Below are positions 21,290 to 28,882 of a stretch of DNA of 64,000 bases, piece by piece. The stretch is from assembly GCF_029537735.1 (NCBI RefSeq), contig NZ_JARPUQ010000002.1, forward strand, positions 136,608 to 200,607, in the 5' to 3' direction. The notes under the pieces were generated by a model. It did not search any database. It saw only the letters and a program-made list of their open reading frames with translations, and was not told the origin of the DNA. Made by a program: the position numbers and the translations under genes. The stretch is from Robiginitalea aestuariiviva (GTDB taxonomy: Bacteria > Bacteroidota > Bacteroidia > Flavobacteriales > Flavobacteriaceae). The first letter of the stretch is position 1. Every line of letters starts with the position of its first letter.

Positions 21290-22066
21290 TTACCGGCGGC
21301 CTGAATGTTCGCTTTCGATCTGTTCCAGGATAGACAAGATCTTCCTGCGCAGCGGTTGGTAATGCAAGCGTTCCGTGCTTTCGGCCGTTACGAGGTACAC
21401 CAGCAATTTGTTTTCGAATTCCAGGGACTGCAGCAGCGGCAGGTTGCTGTGTTCCCTGCCCGGGCGCCCCGGGTCCGTAAAACCATGAGCCATGCCGGCA
21501 TCCCGCATCAGGATAAGGATGCTGCCTTGGGGGCCCAGCATCACGTCCATGGTCCGTTCCCGAATATTCCTGAGGTTTTGCTCCTGCCGGTTTACCGATT
21601 GCAGGAAGGATTCCCAGGAAGTGAGGTGCTGCCGCAGCTCCGGGTTGGAGAGAATTTCCAGCCCGCCTGAACTGATGATTTCCTTCAAAAGGGAATTATT
21701 GGGGTTATAGGCAATCTCATTGGAAAGGGCCGGGATCAGCATGCGGGAGAGGGCCGCTTCGTCTTCCCGGCTGCGAGCCTCCGGGATTTGCTGCACCAGG
21801 GCCATGCAGGTTTCGTACGATTTCCGGTTCACGGCAATCAGGGTGTCGAGTTTCACCAGGCTCAGCTGAAATTCCTCCCTGAGTCCCTGGAGGTAAAACT
21901 GCTCCCGCTGGTTTTCCTGCCGCTGCTGGTTCCACCCGTCTATCCAGAGGGCGGCCAGGATCCCCACTATGATTAACAGGATTTCACCCAGGGCGTACAG
22001 GAGGTAGGGGCCAAATTTCTTTTCCTGTAGCAGGCCGCGGCGAAGGCTTCGGAGCAGGGTGAGCAT
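21290..22066 (-). CDS. DUF6090 family single-span membrane protein
   Basis: The 258-residue protein has the signature YLLYALGEILLIIVGILAALWIDGWNQ near residue 23: one membrane helix followed by a coiled-coil-like segment (WNQQRQENQREQFYLQGLREE). This matches the Bacteroidota DUF6090 family of unknown function. The start at 22066 is preferred because a -7 element (22084-22091) lies just upstream; the ATG at 22096 would fall upstream of that element. It is downstream of the TonB receptor on the same strand but may have its own promoter. Confidence 0.75.
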   Translation of the reverse strand: MLTLLRSLRRGLLQEKKFGPYLLYALGEILLIIVGILAALWIDGWNQQRQENQREQFYLQGLREEFQLSLVKLDTLIAVNRKSYETCMALVQQIPEARSREDEAALSRMLIPALSNEIAYNPNNSLLKEIISSGGLEILSNPELRQHLTSWESFLQSVNRQEQNLRNIRERTMDVMLGPQGSILILMRDAGMAHGFTDPGRPGREHSNLPLLQSLEFENKLLVYLVTAESTERLHYQPLRRKILSILEQIESEHSGRR

Positions 22067-22083
22067 GGGCGTGGATTTGTACC

Positions 22084-22091
22084 TAAAGATA
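22084..22091 (-). promoter_or_regulatory. -7 element for the DUF6090 gene
   Basis: TATCTTTA on the minus strand lies 17 nt before the ATG at 22066, in the short gap after the TonB receptor stop. It decides the start of the DUF6090 gene. Confidence 0.5.
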
Positions 22092-22114
22092 GCCAATTTT
22101 GAAAATGGCCTGCC

Positions 22115-24676
22115 CTAAAACCGGATGCGGAAGCTCAGGTTTGGGGTAAGCCCCAGGGAAATGCTTTCTATCCGTTCCACCTCATTTTGGTCACTAAGGC
22201 GGTAATACACGTTCAGGATGTTCTTCCGGTTGGTGAGGTTCAGGACAGAGGCGCCAACAGAGGCTTGCACCGTTTCGGAAAGGGCAAAGGAATAGACTGC
22301 GGAAGCATCGGCCCTGAGGTATTCCGGCAGGCGGCTGGAGTTGGGGGGTTGAAAGTTGATCCGGTTCGGGAATACCAAAGTGTTCACGGCATTGGGCTCC
22401 GGTTCGGGTTCGGTATACGGCCGTCCGCTGCGGTAATTCAGGCCTATGCCCAGTTTTAGGCCGCCCCGGGTGTAGTTGGTTCCCATACTTGCGGTATGGC
22501 GGATGTCCAGGTTATTCGGGAATTCTGAGGGGTCCAGGTCCGGAAAGCGGTAGGTGTTCCGGTTAAGCGCATAGCTGAGCCAGGTGCTCCAGGCTTCGCT
22601 TTTGTAGTTCAGCAGGGTTTCCACCCCATATACGGAATACGCCCCGATCTCCCCGTTAAACTGGGCTTCGTTCTGAAAGCCCTGGGTGTCCGTGGTAATG
22701 CCGTTTACCTCCTTGTAAAACCCCTCGGCCCCGGCCAGCCAGTTCCCCCGGTCGTAGTGCAGGCCCAGGGACGCCTGCCTGCTGGTTACCACCGGCAGGG
22801 AGTCCTGGTCTGCCAGGATCCACCGGCGCTTTTCAATCCCCAGGAAGTTCTGTTCCAGGTCTACCTTCTGCAGGCTGGTCTGGTTTTTAAATTCCCCCAG
22901 GGCCTCCAGGGCCAGGTGGGGGGTTAGCTTATAGCGCAGGCTCAGGCGGGGCTCCAGCAGCGCCTGCTGGAAATCCCCGGGGTTGGTCAGGTAATTCAGT
23001 CGCAGGCCGGCCGTGGTCAGCAGGCGTTTTTCGGGTCCCTCATATTCCCATTCGGTGAAGGCGGAATGGGCGTACAGCACATCTTTGATGCGGCTTTCGA
23101 AGGGCGGTCGGCTCACCTCCGAAATATTGGTGATGCCTGTAACCAGGAACTGGTAGCCATTGCTCCAGCGTATGCCTTCCATGGGGTGGTAATCCGCCCG
23201 GGTTTTCAGGGCCGTTTCCTTTACCTGGTTTAGTTGGAAGAGCTGCTGGTTGTTGCTTTCGGTCAGGTAATAGGAATCCAGGTCGTACTGGGTCAGGTAG
23301 CCGCTCACCTCCGTGGTCCATCGGTCATTCCAGGTGCTGGCCAGCCGCCCGCCCAGGCTGAAATTTTGCTGATCCAGGTCCGACTGGTTCTCGCTGTTGT
23401 CCGAGAGGGTTTCCCCATAAAACAGGCTGTTTCGGATGTACAGGAAATTCAGGCGCAGGCGGTGGCGGTCTTCCAGGTCTACCAGGAGTTTCCCGCTGAA
23501 GTCGTAGAAATAGAAAGACTCTTCCCGCCCGGCAATCTGGTCCGAGTCCGCTCCCCCAAGGGTACTGATCTCGGTGTTCTGGAAGGCCCGTTCGGTAAAC
23601 AGGTCGTAGGTGGGGGTGTTAAGCAAGTCCGTTACCGAACGGCGGGCGCTGAACTGGAACGCAATGCGGTCCGAAAAGGGCACATGCGCATAGGCATCCC
23701 CGCTGATGAGGTTAAAACCGGTCCCCCCGAAATAGGTCCGCCGGATCTCGTCGAAGGTATCCATACGGATAATACCGCTCAGGCCTTCGCCGTAGCGGGC
23801 ACTGGCACCGTTCTTAATCAGGGTAACCGTTTCCGTAAGGTATGGGTTAAAAGCGGAGATCAGCCCAAAGAAATGCCCCGACTGGTACATTTTAATCCCA
23901 TCCCAGAGCAGGAGGTTCTGGTCGTTGGTGCCTCCGCGGATGTTAATATCCGAAACCGTTTCGTCTATACTTTTAATGCCGGGCAGGGCCTGGATGGACT
24001 GCAAAACATCCGGTTCGGTAAGGCCCGGGAGCAGCCCGAAATCGGCCGGGCGCATCCGAATGCTGCCATCGGGCTCCCGGGAGAGGCCGGAAGTGAGAAA
24101 TTTATAGACCACAACTTCGTCCAGTTGCTGGTATTGCATGGACATCACCAGGGTGGTACAGGGCTGGGAGCGCAGGAGCTGGCTGGCTGGCAGATAACGC
24201 GTTTTGTACCCCAGGAATCTCAAGCGAAGGGTGGCATCCCGGTGGACCTCGCCCAGGGTAAAGTTGCCATCGGCATCCGTGGTCGCGGTCTGGTTGCTGC
24301 CCATCACCTCAATGGTGGCCCCGGCAAGGGCTTCAGAGGCAAAGTTATCCAGCAGGCGACCGCAGACCGAAATGCGCTGCGGTTTGGAAAGTGTGAAGTA
24401 CCGGGGATCCAGCCGATTGATTTCCAGCTGGGTTTGCAACCGGATTTCTTCCAGGGCGGCATCCAGGGACAAACCTTCCTTCAGGGTAACCTGCAGGGGT
24501 TGTAAATCCTTGTCCAAAAAGGAAAATTTGATTTGGTGCTGGGATTCCAGTGCCCGAAGGACTTCTACAAGGGGCCGGGTTTGGCCGGAGCCCTCCTGTG
24601 CCACCCCGGTATGGGGGAGCATACATAGCAGCAGGCCGGTCAGGAAAAGGAAATGCCTAAGGCGCCTCTGCGGCAT
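22115..24676 (-). CDS. TonB-dependent outer-membrane receptor with STN domain
   Basis: The 853-residue protein has a signal peptide (MPQRRLRHFLFLTGLLLCML...GVAQ), an STN (secretin/TonB short N-terminal) domain at about 30-95, a carboxypeptidase-regulatory-like domain at about 105-180, a plug at about 190-310 (LPGIKSIDETVSDINIRGG) and a long beta-barrel ending in an aromatic-type C terminus (LSFRIRF). STN domains of this type signal to a FecR anti-sigma factor. The fecR gene is directly upstream and overlaps its start by 20 nt. No SusD partner is present, so it is FecA-like rather than SusC-like. The substrate is unknown. Confidence 0.88.
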   Translation of the reverse strand: MPQRRLRHFLFLTGLLLCMLPHTGVAQEGSGQTRPLVEVLRALESQHQIKFSFLDKDLQPLQVTLKEGLSLDAALEEIRLQTQLEINRLDPRYFTLSKPQRISVCGRLLDNFASEALAGATIEVMGSNQTATTDADGNFTLGEVHRDATLRLRFLGYKTRYLPASQLLRSQPCTTLVMSMQYQQLDEVVVYKFLTSGLSREPDGSIRMRPADFGLLPGLTEPDVLQSIQALPGIKSIDETVSDINIRGGTNDQNLLLWDGIKMYQSGHFFGLISAFNPYLTETVTLIKNGASARYGEGLSGIIRMDTFDEIRRTYFGGTGFNLISGDAYAHVPFSDRIAFQFSARRSVTDLLNTPTYDLFTERAFQNTEISTLGGADSDQIAGREESFYFYDFSGKLLVDLEDRHRLRLNFLYIRNSLFYGETLSDNSENQSDLDQQNFSLGGRLASTWNDRWTTEVSGYLTQYDLDSYYLTESNNQQLFQLNQVKETALKTRADYHPMEGIRWSNGYQFLVTGITNISEVSRPPFESRIKDVLYAHSAFTEWEYEGPEKRLLTTAGLRLNYLTNPGDFQQALLEPRLSLRYKLTPHLALEALGEFKNQTSLQKVDLEQNFLGIEKRRWILADQDSLPVVTSRQASLGLHYDRGNWLAGAEGFYKEVNGITTDTQGFQNEAQFNGEIGAYSVYGVETLLNYKSEAWSTWLSYALNRNTYRFPDLDPSEFPNNLDIRHTASMGTNYTRGGLKLGIGLNYRSGRPYTEPEPEPNAVNTLVFPNRINFQPPNSSRLPEYLRADASAVYSFALSETVQASVGASVLNLTNRKNILNVYYRLSDQNEVERIESISLGLTPNLSFRIRF

Positions 24677-25574
24677 ATAGAAGTATTTGGTTCCCATTTA
24701 CGTCGGCGGATAATTGCAGTGGGGCTCGTATACTTTCTAACGCCATTTTCAGATTTGTGTTGCTGAAGGAACCGGTAAATCGCTGGCTAAGGTCCAGGCC
24801 ACGTGTGTTTACTTCTACCTGGAACTGCCGCTGGAATTCTTCCAGGACAAATCCCAGTGGCATGGAGCGGAAAGCAGATTCGTTCCGGGTCCATTCCGGG
24901 GTGGTATCCGTAACAGGCGCCGCAGGTTCCACCTGTCCATTGACCATTCTAAAAGCGGTGCCCGCAGGGAGCTCCACGGTATTTTCGCCGGCCTGAACGC
25001 GTACCAGTCCTTCAAAACAGCGCACCATGAAAATCTTATCCCGTTGCAGGACGTTGAACTGCGTCCCCAGTACGGTTACTTCCCCGATGCCGGTTTCTAC
25101 GGTAAAGGTTTTTCCCTTGGCTACCTTAAAAAAGGCTTCACCCTCCAGGCGAACTTTCCGGCTGGAATCCCAGTTTTCTTCGCGGTAGGTTACCTGCGAA
25201 CCCGCATTGAGCAGGATTTCGGAAGCATCCGGCAGAACAACCTCGGATTGCTGGGCAATCCCGGTCTGTACCAGGGCCGGGCGGGAGGAGATATAGAAAT
25301 AAGCTGCACCAAAGAGCAGGACCACAGCCGCAGCAACCCCCATCCAGCGGTTCAGGGCAGAGGGGCGCAGGCGGATCACTTTTCCTTTGGAATCGTGCCG
25401 CGCGTCGCGGCTGCGCTCCAGGGCGGCTTCCACATCGAATTCAGGCGCACGAAGCTGTTCCGAAGCCCGTGCAATACGCTCGTAAGTGGCGTATTCCGGG
25501 GTTTTCCGGAAGGCGTCCAACTCCTCGGGGGAGAGTTCGCCGTTAATCCATCTGGCTAAAAATGTGGGCTTCAT
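24657..25574 (-). CDS. FecR family anti-sigma factor
   Basis: The 305-residue protein has a cytoplasmic N terminus (LARWINGELSPEELDAFRKTP), one membrane span (AAAVVLLFGAAYFY near residue 90) and a periplasmic FecR domain (SEVVLPDASEILLNAGSQV; GEAFFKVAKGKTFTVET; GTQFNVL). The C-terminal 80 residues resemble an STN-like fold. It should relay receptor occupancy to an ECF sigma factor. The start at 25574 removes nine residues not seen in the family. The sigma gene is not adjacent; it lies about 2.7 kb upstream beyond fhs and a membrane protein gene. Confidence 0.88.
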   Translation of the reverse strand: MKPTFLARWINGELSPEELDAFRKTPEYATYERIARASEQLRAPEFDVEAALERSRDARHDSKGKVIRLRPSALNRWMGVAAAVVLLFGAAYFYISSRPALVQTGIAQQSEVVLPDASEILLNAGSQVTYREENWDSSRKVRLEGEAFFKVAKGKTFTVETGIGEVTVLGTQFNVLQRDKIFMVRCFEGLVRVQAGENTVELPAGTAFRMVNGQVEPAAPVTDTTPEWTRNESAFRSMPLGFVLEEFQRQFQVEVNTRGLDLSQRFTGSFSNTNLKMALESIRAPLQLSADVNGNQILLYAAEAP

Positions 25575-25630
25575 GGCTTTGCCTTTATGCCTAATGAACA
25601 ATTAAGTAGCAGGATACCCTACCGGTATAC

Positions 25631-25656
25631 CCTGAAATTTTAAAAAATTTTTCAGG
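25631..25656 (-). repeat. Inverted repeat at the 5' end of the fecR leader
   Basis: CCTGAAA (25631-25637) pairs with TTTCAGG (25650-25656), with further A/T pairing inside. It lies just downstream of the fecR -7 element, so it would form a hairpin at or near the 5' end of the fecR-receptor message. It could also be a protein-binding palindrome or the 3' end of the upstream gene, but no T tract follows. Confidence 0.45.
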
Positions 25657-25664
25657 CTTTGGAT

Positions 25665-25672
25665 CAAAGGTA
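25665..25672 (-). promoter_or_regulatory. -7 element for fecR-receptor transcript
   Basis: TACCTTTG on the minus strand is a perfect TAnnTTTG, 90 nt before the fecR ATG. It suggests that fecR and the receptor can be transcribed by the housekeeping sigma factor. Confidence 0.5.
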
Positions 25673-25696
25673 GAAAATCTTCGGGGTATGACCGCC

Positions 25697-26188
25697 TTAA
25701 GAGGCAGATTGCAGGGGTTCCGACAGTCCCATCTCCCGCAACAGGTCGGTCAGTTCGTCCCGCATGCGTTTTTCCAGATGCAGGTAAACCAGGAAGTATA
25801 GCGGCATCCCCAGGAAAAAGATGATCAGCGGGCTTTCTCCTTCCTGTGCCCGGCCTACTGCATGGTAGAAGTCGGAATGGTTGTAGAATGAAATGAGCAA
25901 CAAGCCCATAAAACTGATAAAACCGAGAAGGGTCAGGGAGGCAGAAAACCCGTTGGGTTCCACCAGGAAGGTAACCGCAAGCATGCTTAAAAAGCCGAAA
26001 TAGGCCCAGAAGGCCAGTTCGGTATACCGGCGAAAATCCTTCAGGCTTTCTCCGGCTCGCTGCAATTGGGAATGGGAGGGCCAGAAAAGGTGGGTGCGGG
26101 TGGGCCGCTGGGGGGGGTCGAGTTGCTGCAGGATCTCCAGCAGGGCCTCGGTTTTTAAAGGTTTTTCCGTGATTTCGGTTGTTCTCAT
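25697..26188 (-). CDS. Hypothetical membrane protein
   Basis: The 163-residue protein has a charged N terminus (~50 residues), then three or four hydrophobic segments (YTELAFWAYFGFLSML; ASLTLLGFISFMGLLLISFY; SPLIIFFLGMPLYFLVYLHL), ending in an amphipathic acidic tail. I do not recognise a family. The start at 26188 is one of two possible ATGs (the other is 26203). It lies 122 nt before fecR on the same strand and 348 nt after fhs. Confidence 0.6.
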   Translation of the reverse strand: MRTTEITEKPLKTEALLEILQQLDPPQRPTRTHLFWPSHSQLQRAGESLKDFRRYTELAFWAYFGFLSMLAVTFLVEPNGFSASLTLLGFISFMGLLLISFYNHSDFYHAVGRAQEGESPLIIFFLGMPLYFLVYLHLEKRMRDELTDLLREMGLSEPLQSAS

Positions 26189-26536
26189 GGCGATGGTTGC
26201 CAAAGGCGGGCATCGGATGCACTTTTGCCTAAAGGCTCCCTAAAGTAGGATTTTTTTGATAGCGCTCACCGTTAGGATGCTGTTCATCGATGGCTTTTCG
26301 TTAAAGTGCGGGAAAATATCGGGCAACGGTTTTACGGGCTCAAAAACCGACTGACTGGTTTGTAAGTAAATGAAAGTCAATAAAGTATGGTTTCATTTAG
26401 CCGTTTCTTGCCTGAGCGCATCCTTCAACGGCCGGTCGGCTCCGGGAGGGGATTGCAGGGTGGATGGGTATCTTGCAGTCGGGCGGGGGTGGGGTTTGTT
26501 GTGCCAAAGCAAAATCAGAAAAAACGTATCATAGGA
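26189..26536. other. 348-nt intergenic region between fhs and the membrane protein gene
   Basis: No gene is supported here. It contains an inverted repeat CGGTTTT (26327-26333) / AAAACCG (26343-26349) with a 9-nt loop, and a G-rich stretch at about 26445-26510. On the minus strand a weak -7-like TACTTTAG lies about 50 nt before the membrane protein start. No T tract follows the hairpin on either strand, so it is not an obvious terminator. I could not match it to a riboswitch class. Confidence 0.4.
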
Positions 26537-28204
26537 TTAAAACAACCCCCTGATTTGCCCGTCTGCATCAATATCGATGTTTTCCGAAGCCGGTTTGCCC
26601 GGCAATCCGGGCATCCTTAAAATATTCCCGGCAATGGGAATCACAAATCCCGCCCCGGCGGCGATTTCAAACTCCCGGATGTTAATGTCAAAATGCTCCG
26701 GCCGGCCCAGTTTCTTTTCATCATCGCTCAGGCTTTTCTGTGTCTTGGCCATACAGACTGGCAAATCGGAAAATCCTAAACTTTCAAAGCGCTTTAACTG
26801 TGCGCTTGCCTTGTTGGATAGCAGAACATGTTTAGCCCCGTAAATGGTCCGGCAGATCTTTTCCATTTTGGTCCGGATGGAGTCTTCCAGGCTGTAGGTG
26901 GGGTGAAAGCGCCCCTGGCAGGACTCTGCCGCCTGCACCACCTCCCGGGCCAGGTCTGTACAGCCTTCGCCCCCTTTGGCCCAGCCATCGCTAATGGCCA
27001 CCGGTACGTGTAATTTGCGGCAATGGTCTGCCAGGACTTGTAGTTCTGCCTCGGTATCGCTTTCAAAGCGGTTCAGGGATACCACGATGGGCAGGCCAAA
27101 ACTTTTCAGGCTGTAAATATGACGTTCCAGGTTGGGCATCCCGGCCTTCAGGGCTTGGGTGTCTTCCGTTTTTAATTGGTCCAGCGGTTTTCCGCCGTGG
27201 TATTTGAGTGCCCGAATGGTAGCCACCAGCACAATGGCTTTCGGTGAGAGCCCGGCCTGCCGACACTTGATGTTCAGGAATTTTTCTGCTCCCAGGTCTG
27301 CCCCGAAGCCAGCCTCGGTTACTACATAATCGGCAAGGCTAAGCCCCATCTTGGTAGCCATAACTGAATTGGTCCCCTGTGCAATATTGGCAAAAGGGCC
27401 GCCATGGATCAGGGCGGGGTTGCCTTCCAGGGTCTGGACCAGGTTGGGTTTAACCGCATCTTTCAACAGCACGGCCATGGCACCCTGGGCATTCAGGTCT
27501 CGCGCAAATACGGGTTTGCCTTCCCAGGTATCACCAATATAGATGTTCCCGATGCGGGTTTTCAGGTCTTCGAAGTTTTCGCTCAGGCAGAGGATGGCCA
27601 TGATCTCGGAAGCGGCCGTAATGTTGAATCCCGTCTCACGTGGTAAGCCGCCTGCTTTGCCTCCCAATCCAGAAATGATATTACGCAGCCCGCGGTCGTT
27701 CATATCCATACAACGCTTCCAGAGCACGGTGCGGGGGTCAATCCCCAGGTTACCTGCTTTACTGTGCAGGTTGTTGTCGATCAGTGCTGCCAGCAGGTTG
27801 TTGGCTTTTTCGATGGCATTGAAGTCGCCTGTGAAGTGCAGGTTGATGTCCACCATGGGGATCACCTGGCTCCATCCGCCGCCGGCTGCCCCGCCTTTAA
27901 TTCCAAAGACCGGCCCCAGGCTGGGTTCCCGGATTACGGTTAAAGCCTTTTTCCCAAGGCGGTTTAGTCCGTCTCCTAACCCGATGGAGGTGGTGGTTTT
28001 TCCTTCCCCTGCCGGGGTGGGGGTGATGGCGGTCACCAGTACCAAATAGGATGCCTTTACCTTTTTAGGGTCGATTAGGGAGAGCGGAAGTTTGGCCTTG
28101 TCGGTACCGTAATATTCCAGTTGGGATTCGGGGATGTCCAGTTGGGCGGCAATGTCCCGTATGTGTTTTGGGGTAACGCTTTGGGCAATTTCCAGGTCGG
28201 TCAT
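26537..28204 (-). CDS. fhs: Formate--tetrahydrofolate ligase
   Basis: The 555-residue enzyme makes 10-formyl-THF from formate, THF and ATP. Visible parts are the P-loop-like TPAGEGKTTTSIGLGDGL near residue 62, EPSLGPVFGIKGGAAGGG near residue 94, and VTEAGFGADLGAEKFLNIKCR near residue 292. Length and order of motifs match the monofunctional family. folD, which acts on the next folate species, is 6.5 kb away. The gene is 58 nt downstream of the ECF sigma gene with no visible promoter between, so the two may be cotranscribed. Confidence 0.97.
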   Translation of the reverse strand: MTDLEIAQSVTPKHIRDIAAQLDIPESQLEYYGTDKAKLPLSLIDPKKVKASYLVLVTAITPTPAGEGKTTTSIGLGDGLNRLGKKALTVIREPSLGPVFGIKGGAAGGGWSQVIPMVDINLHFTGDFNAIEKANNLLAALIDNNLHSKAGNLGIDPRTVLWKRCMDMNDRGLRNIISGLGGKAGGLPRETGFNITAASEIMAILCLSENFEDLKTRIGNIYIGDTWEGKPVFARDLNAQGAMAVLLKDAVKPNLVQTLEGNPALIHGGPFANIAQGTNSVMATKMGLSLADYVVTEAGFGADLGAEKFLNIKCRQAGLSPKAIVLVATIRALKYHGGKPLDQLKTEDTQALKAGMPNLERHIYSLKSFGLPIVVSLNRFESDTEAELQVLADHCRKLHVPVAISDGWAKGGEGCTDLAREVVQAAESCQGRFHPTYSLEDSIRTKMEKICRTIYGAKHVLLSNKASAQLKRFESLGFSDLPVCMAKTQKSLSDDEKKLGRPEHFDINIREFEIAAGAGFVIPIAGNILRMPGLPGKPASENIDIDADGQIRGLF

Positions 28205-28262
28205 AAGCTTGGTTTTTAAGGTGCCCGAAGGCTATTGAGGCCCTCCCATAACACCATTGGGG

Positions 28263-28760
28263 TTATATACCATCAATATTTTCCCTCAGGGATTTCAGGG
28301 CCAGGTGCATGCGTTTTTCGATGGCCTTAACGCTCACCCCCTCCAATTCGGCAATCTCGTTGTATTTCTTGCCGTCAATGCGGTGCAGCAGGAATACGGT
28401 ACGTTGGTTTTCCGGCAGCCGGTTGAGGGCGGCTTGCAGGCGTTCCCCGAATTCCTGTTCTTCCATCAGGTACTCCGGGCTCTGCCGGGTAACCGGGGCC
28501 TGGTCCGGGCGGTGTTTCAACCGTACCTTCTCGGCCTTAATCACGTTGAGATACAAATTGTTCGCAACCGTATAGACAAAGGCTTTTGCCTTATCGGGGG
28601 TAACCTTTGCACAGTTCTCCCAAAGTTTTACGAAGGCTTCCTGCACGGCATCGTGCGCCTTTTCCTCATTGCCAAACTTATAGAAGATGAAATTGAATAC
28701 CGTGGTGGAATGGGTGCGGAATAGCTGGCTGTATACCTGTTCGTCGCAGACGTTTTCCAT
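28263..28760 (-). CDS. ECF-type RNA polymerase sigma factor
   Basis: The 165-residue protein has region 2 (VFNFIFYKFGNEEKAHDAVQ near residue 21) and a helix-turn-helix region 4 (YNEIAELEGVSVKAIEKRM near residue 133), with PENQRTVFLLHRI just before it. Bacteroidota ECF factors of this type are held by FecR-like anti-sigma factors. The nearest fecR is 2.7 kb downstream, beyond fhs. A perfect -7 element precedes it. It is divergent from the repeat lipoprotein gene at 28883, a likely target. Confidence 0.92.
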   Translation of the reverse strand: MENVCDEQVYSQLFRTHSTTVFNFIFYKFGNEEKAHDAVQEAFVKLWENCAKVTPDKAKAFVYTVANNLYLNVIKAEKVRLKHRPDQAPVTRQSPEYLMEEQEFGERLQAALNRLPENQRTVFLLHRIDGKKYNEIAELEGVSVKAIEKRMHLALKSLRENIDGI

Positions 28761-28792
28761 GCGGGGGTAACGGGTTAGGTTTGAGGTTATGT

Positions 28793-28800
28793 CAAAGATA
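28793..28800 (-). promoter_or_regulatory. -7 element for the ECF sigma gene
   Basis: TATCTTTG on the minus strand is a perfect -7 match, 32 nt before the sigma-factor ATG. The opposite strand of this 122-nt intergenic region, which drives the lipoprotein gene, has no such element. Confidence 0.5.
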
Positions 28801-28882
28801 TTTTAAAAAAATGTAAAAAGGGGGTAGGGTAAACCCAAAGCCGGTTGTTATTAGGACGTATATCAACAAATACCAAATCGTT

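Noticed and set aside
23234-24505. Antisense frame of 423 residues over the TonB receptor
   Set aside because: It is the shadow of the receptor gene; no signature is visible.
26387-26620. 77-residue frame in the fhs gap
   Set aside because: It runs into the antisense of fhs, has no signal or domain, and starts in a G-rich stretch.
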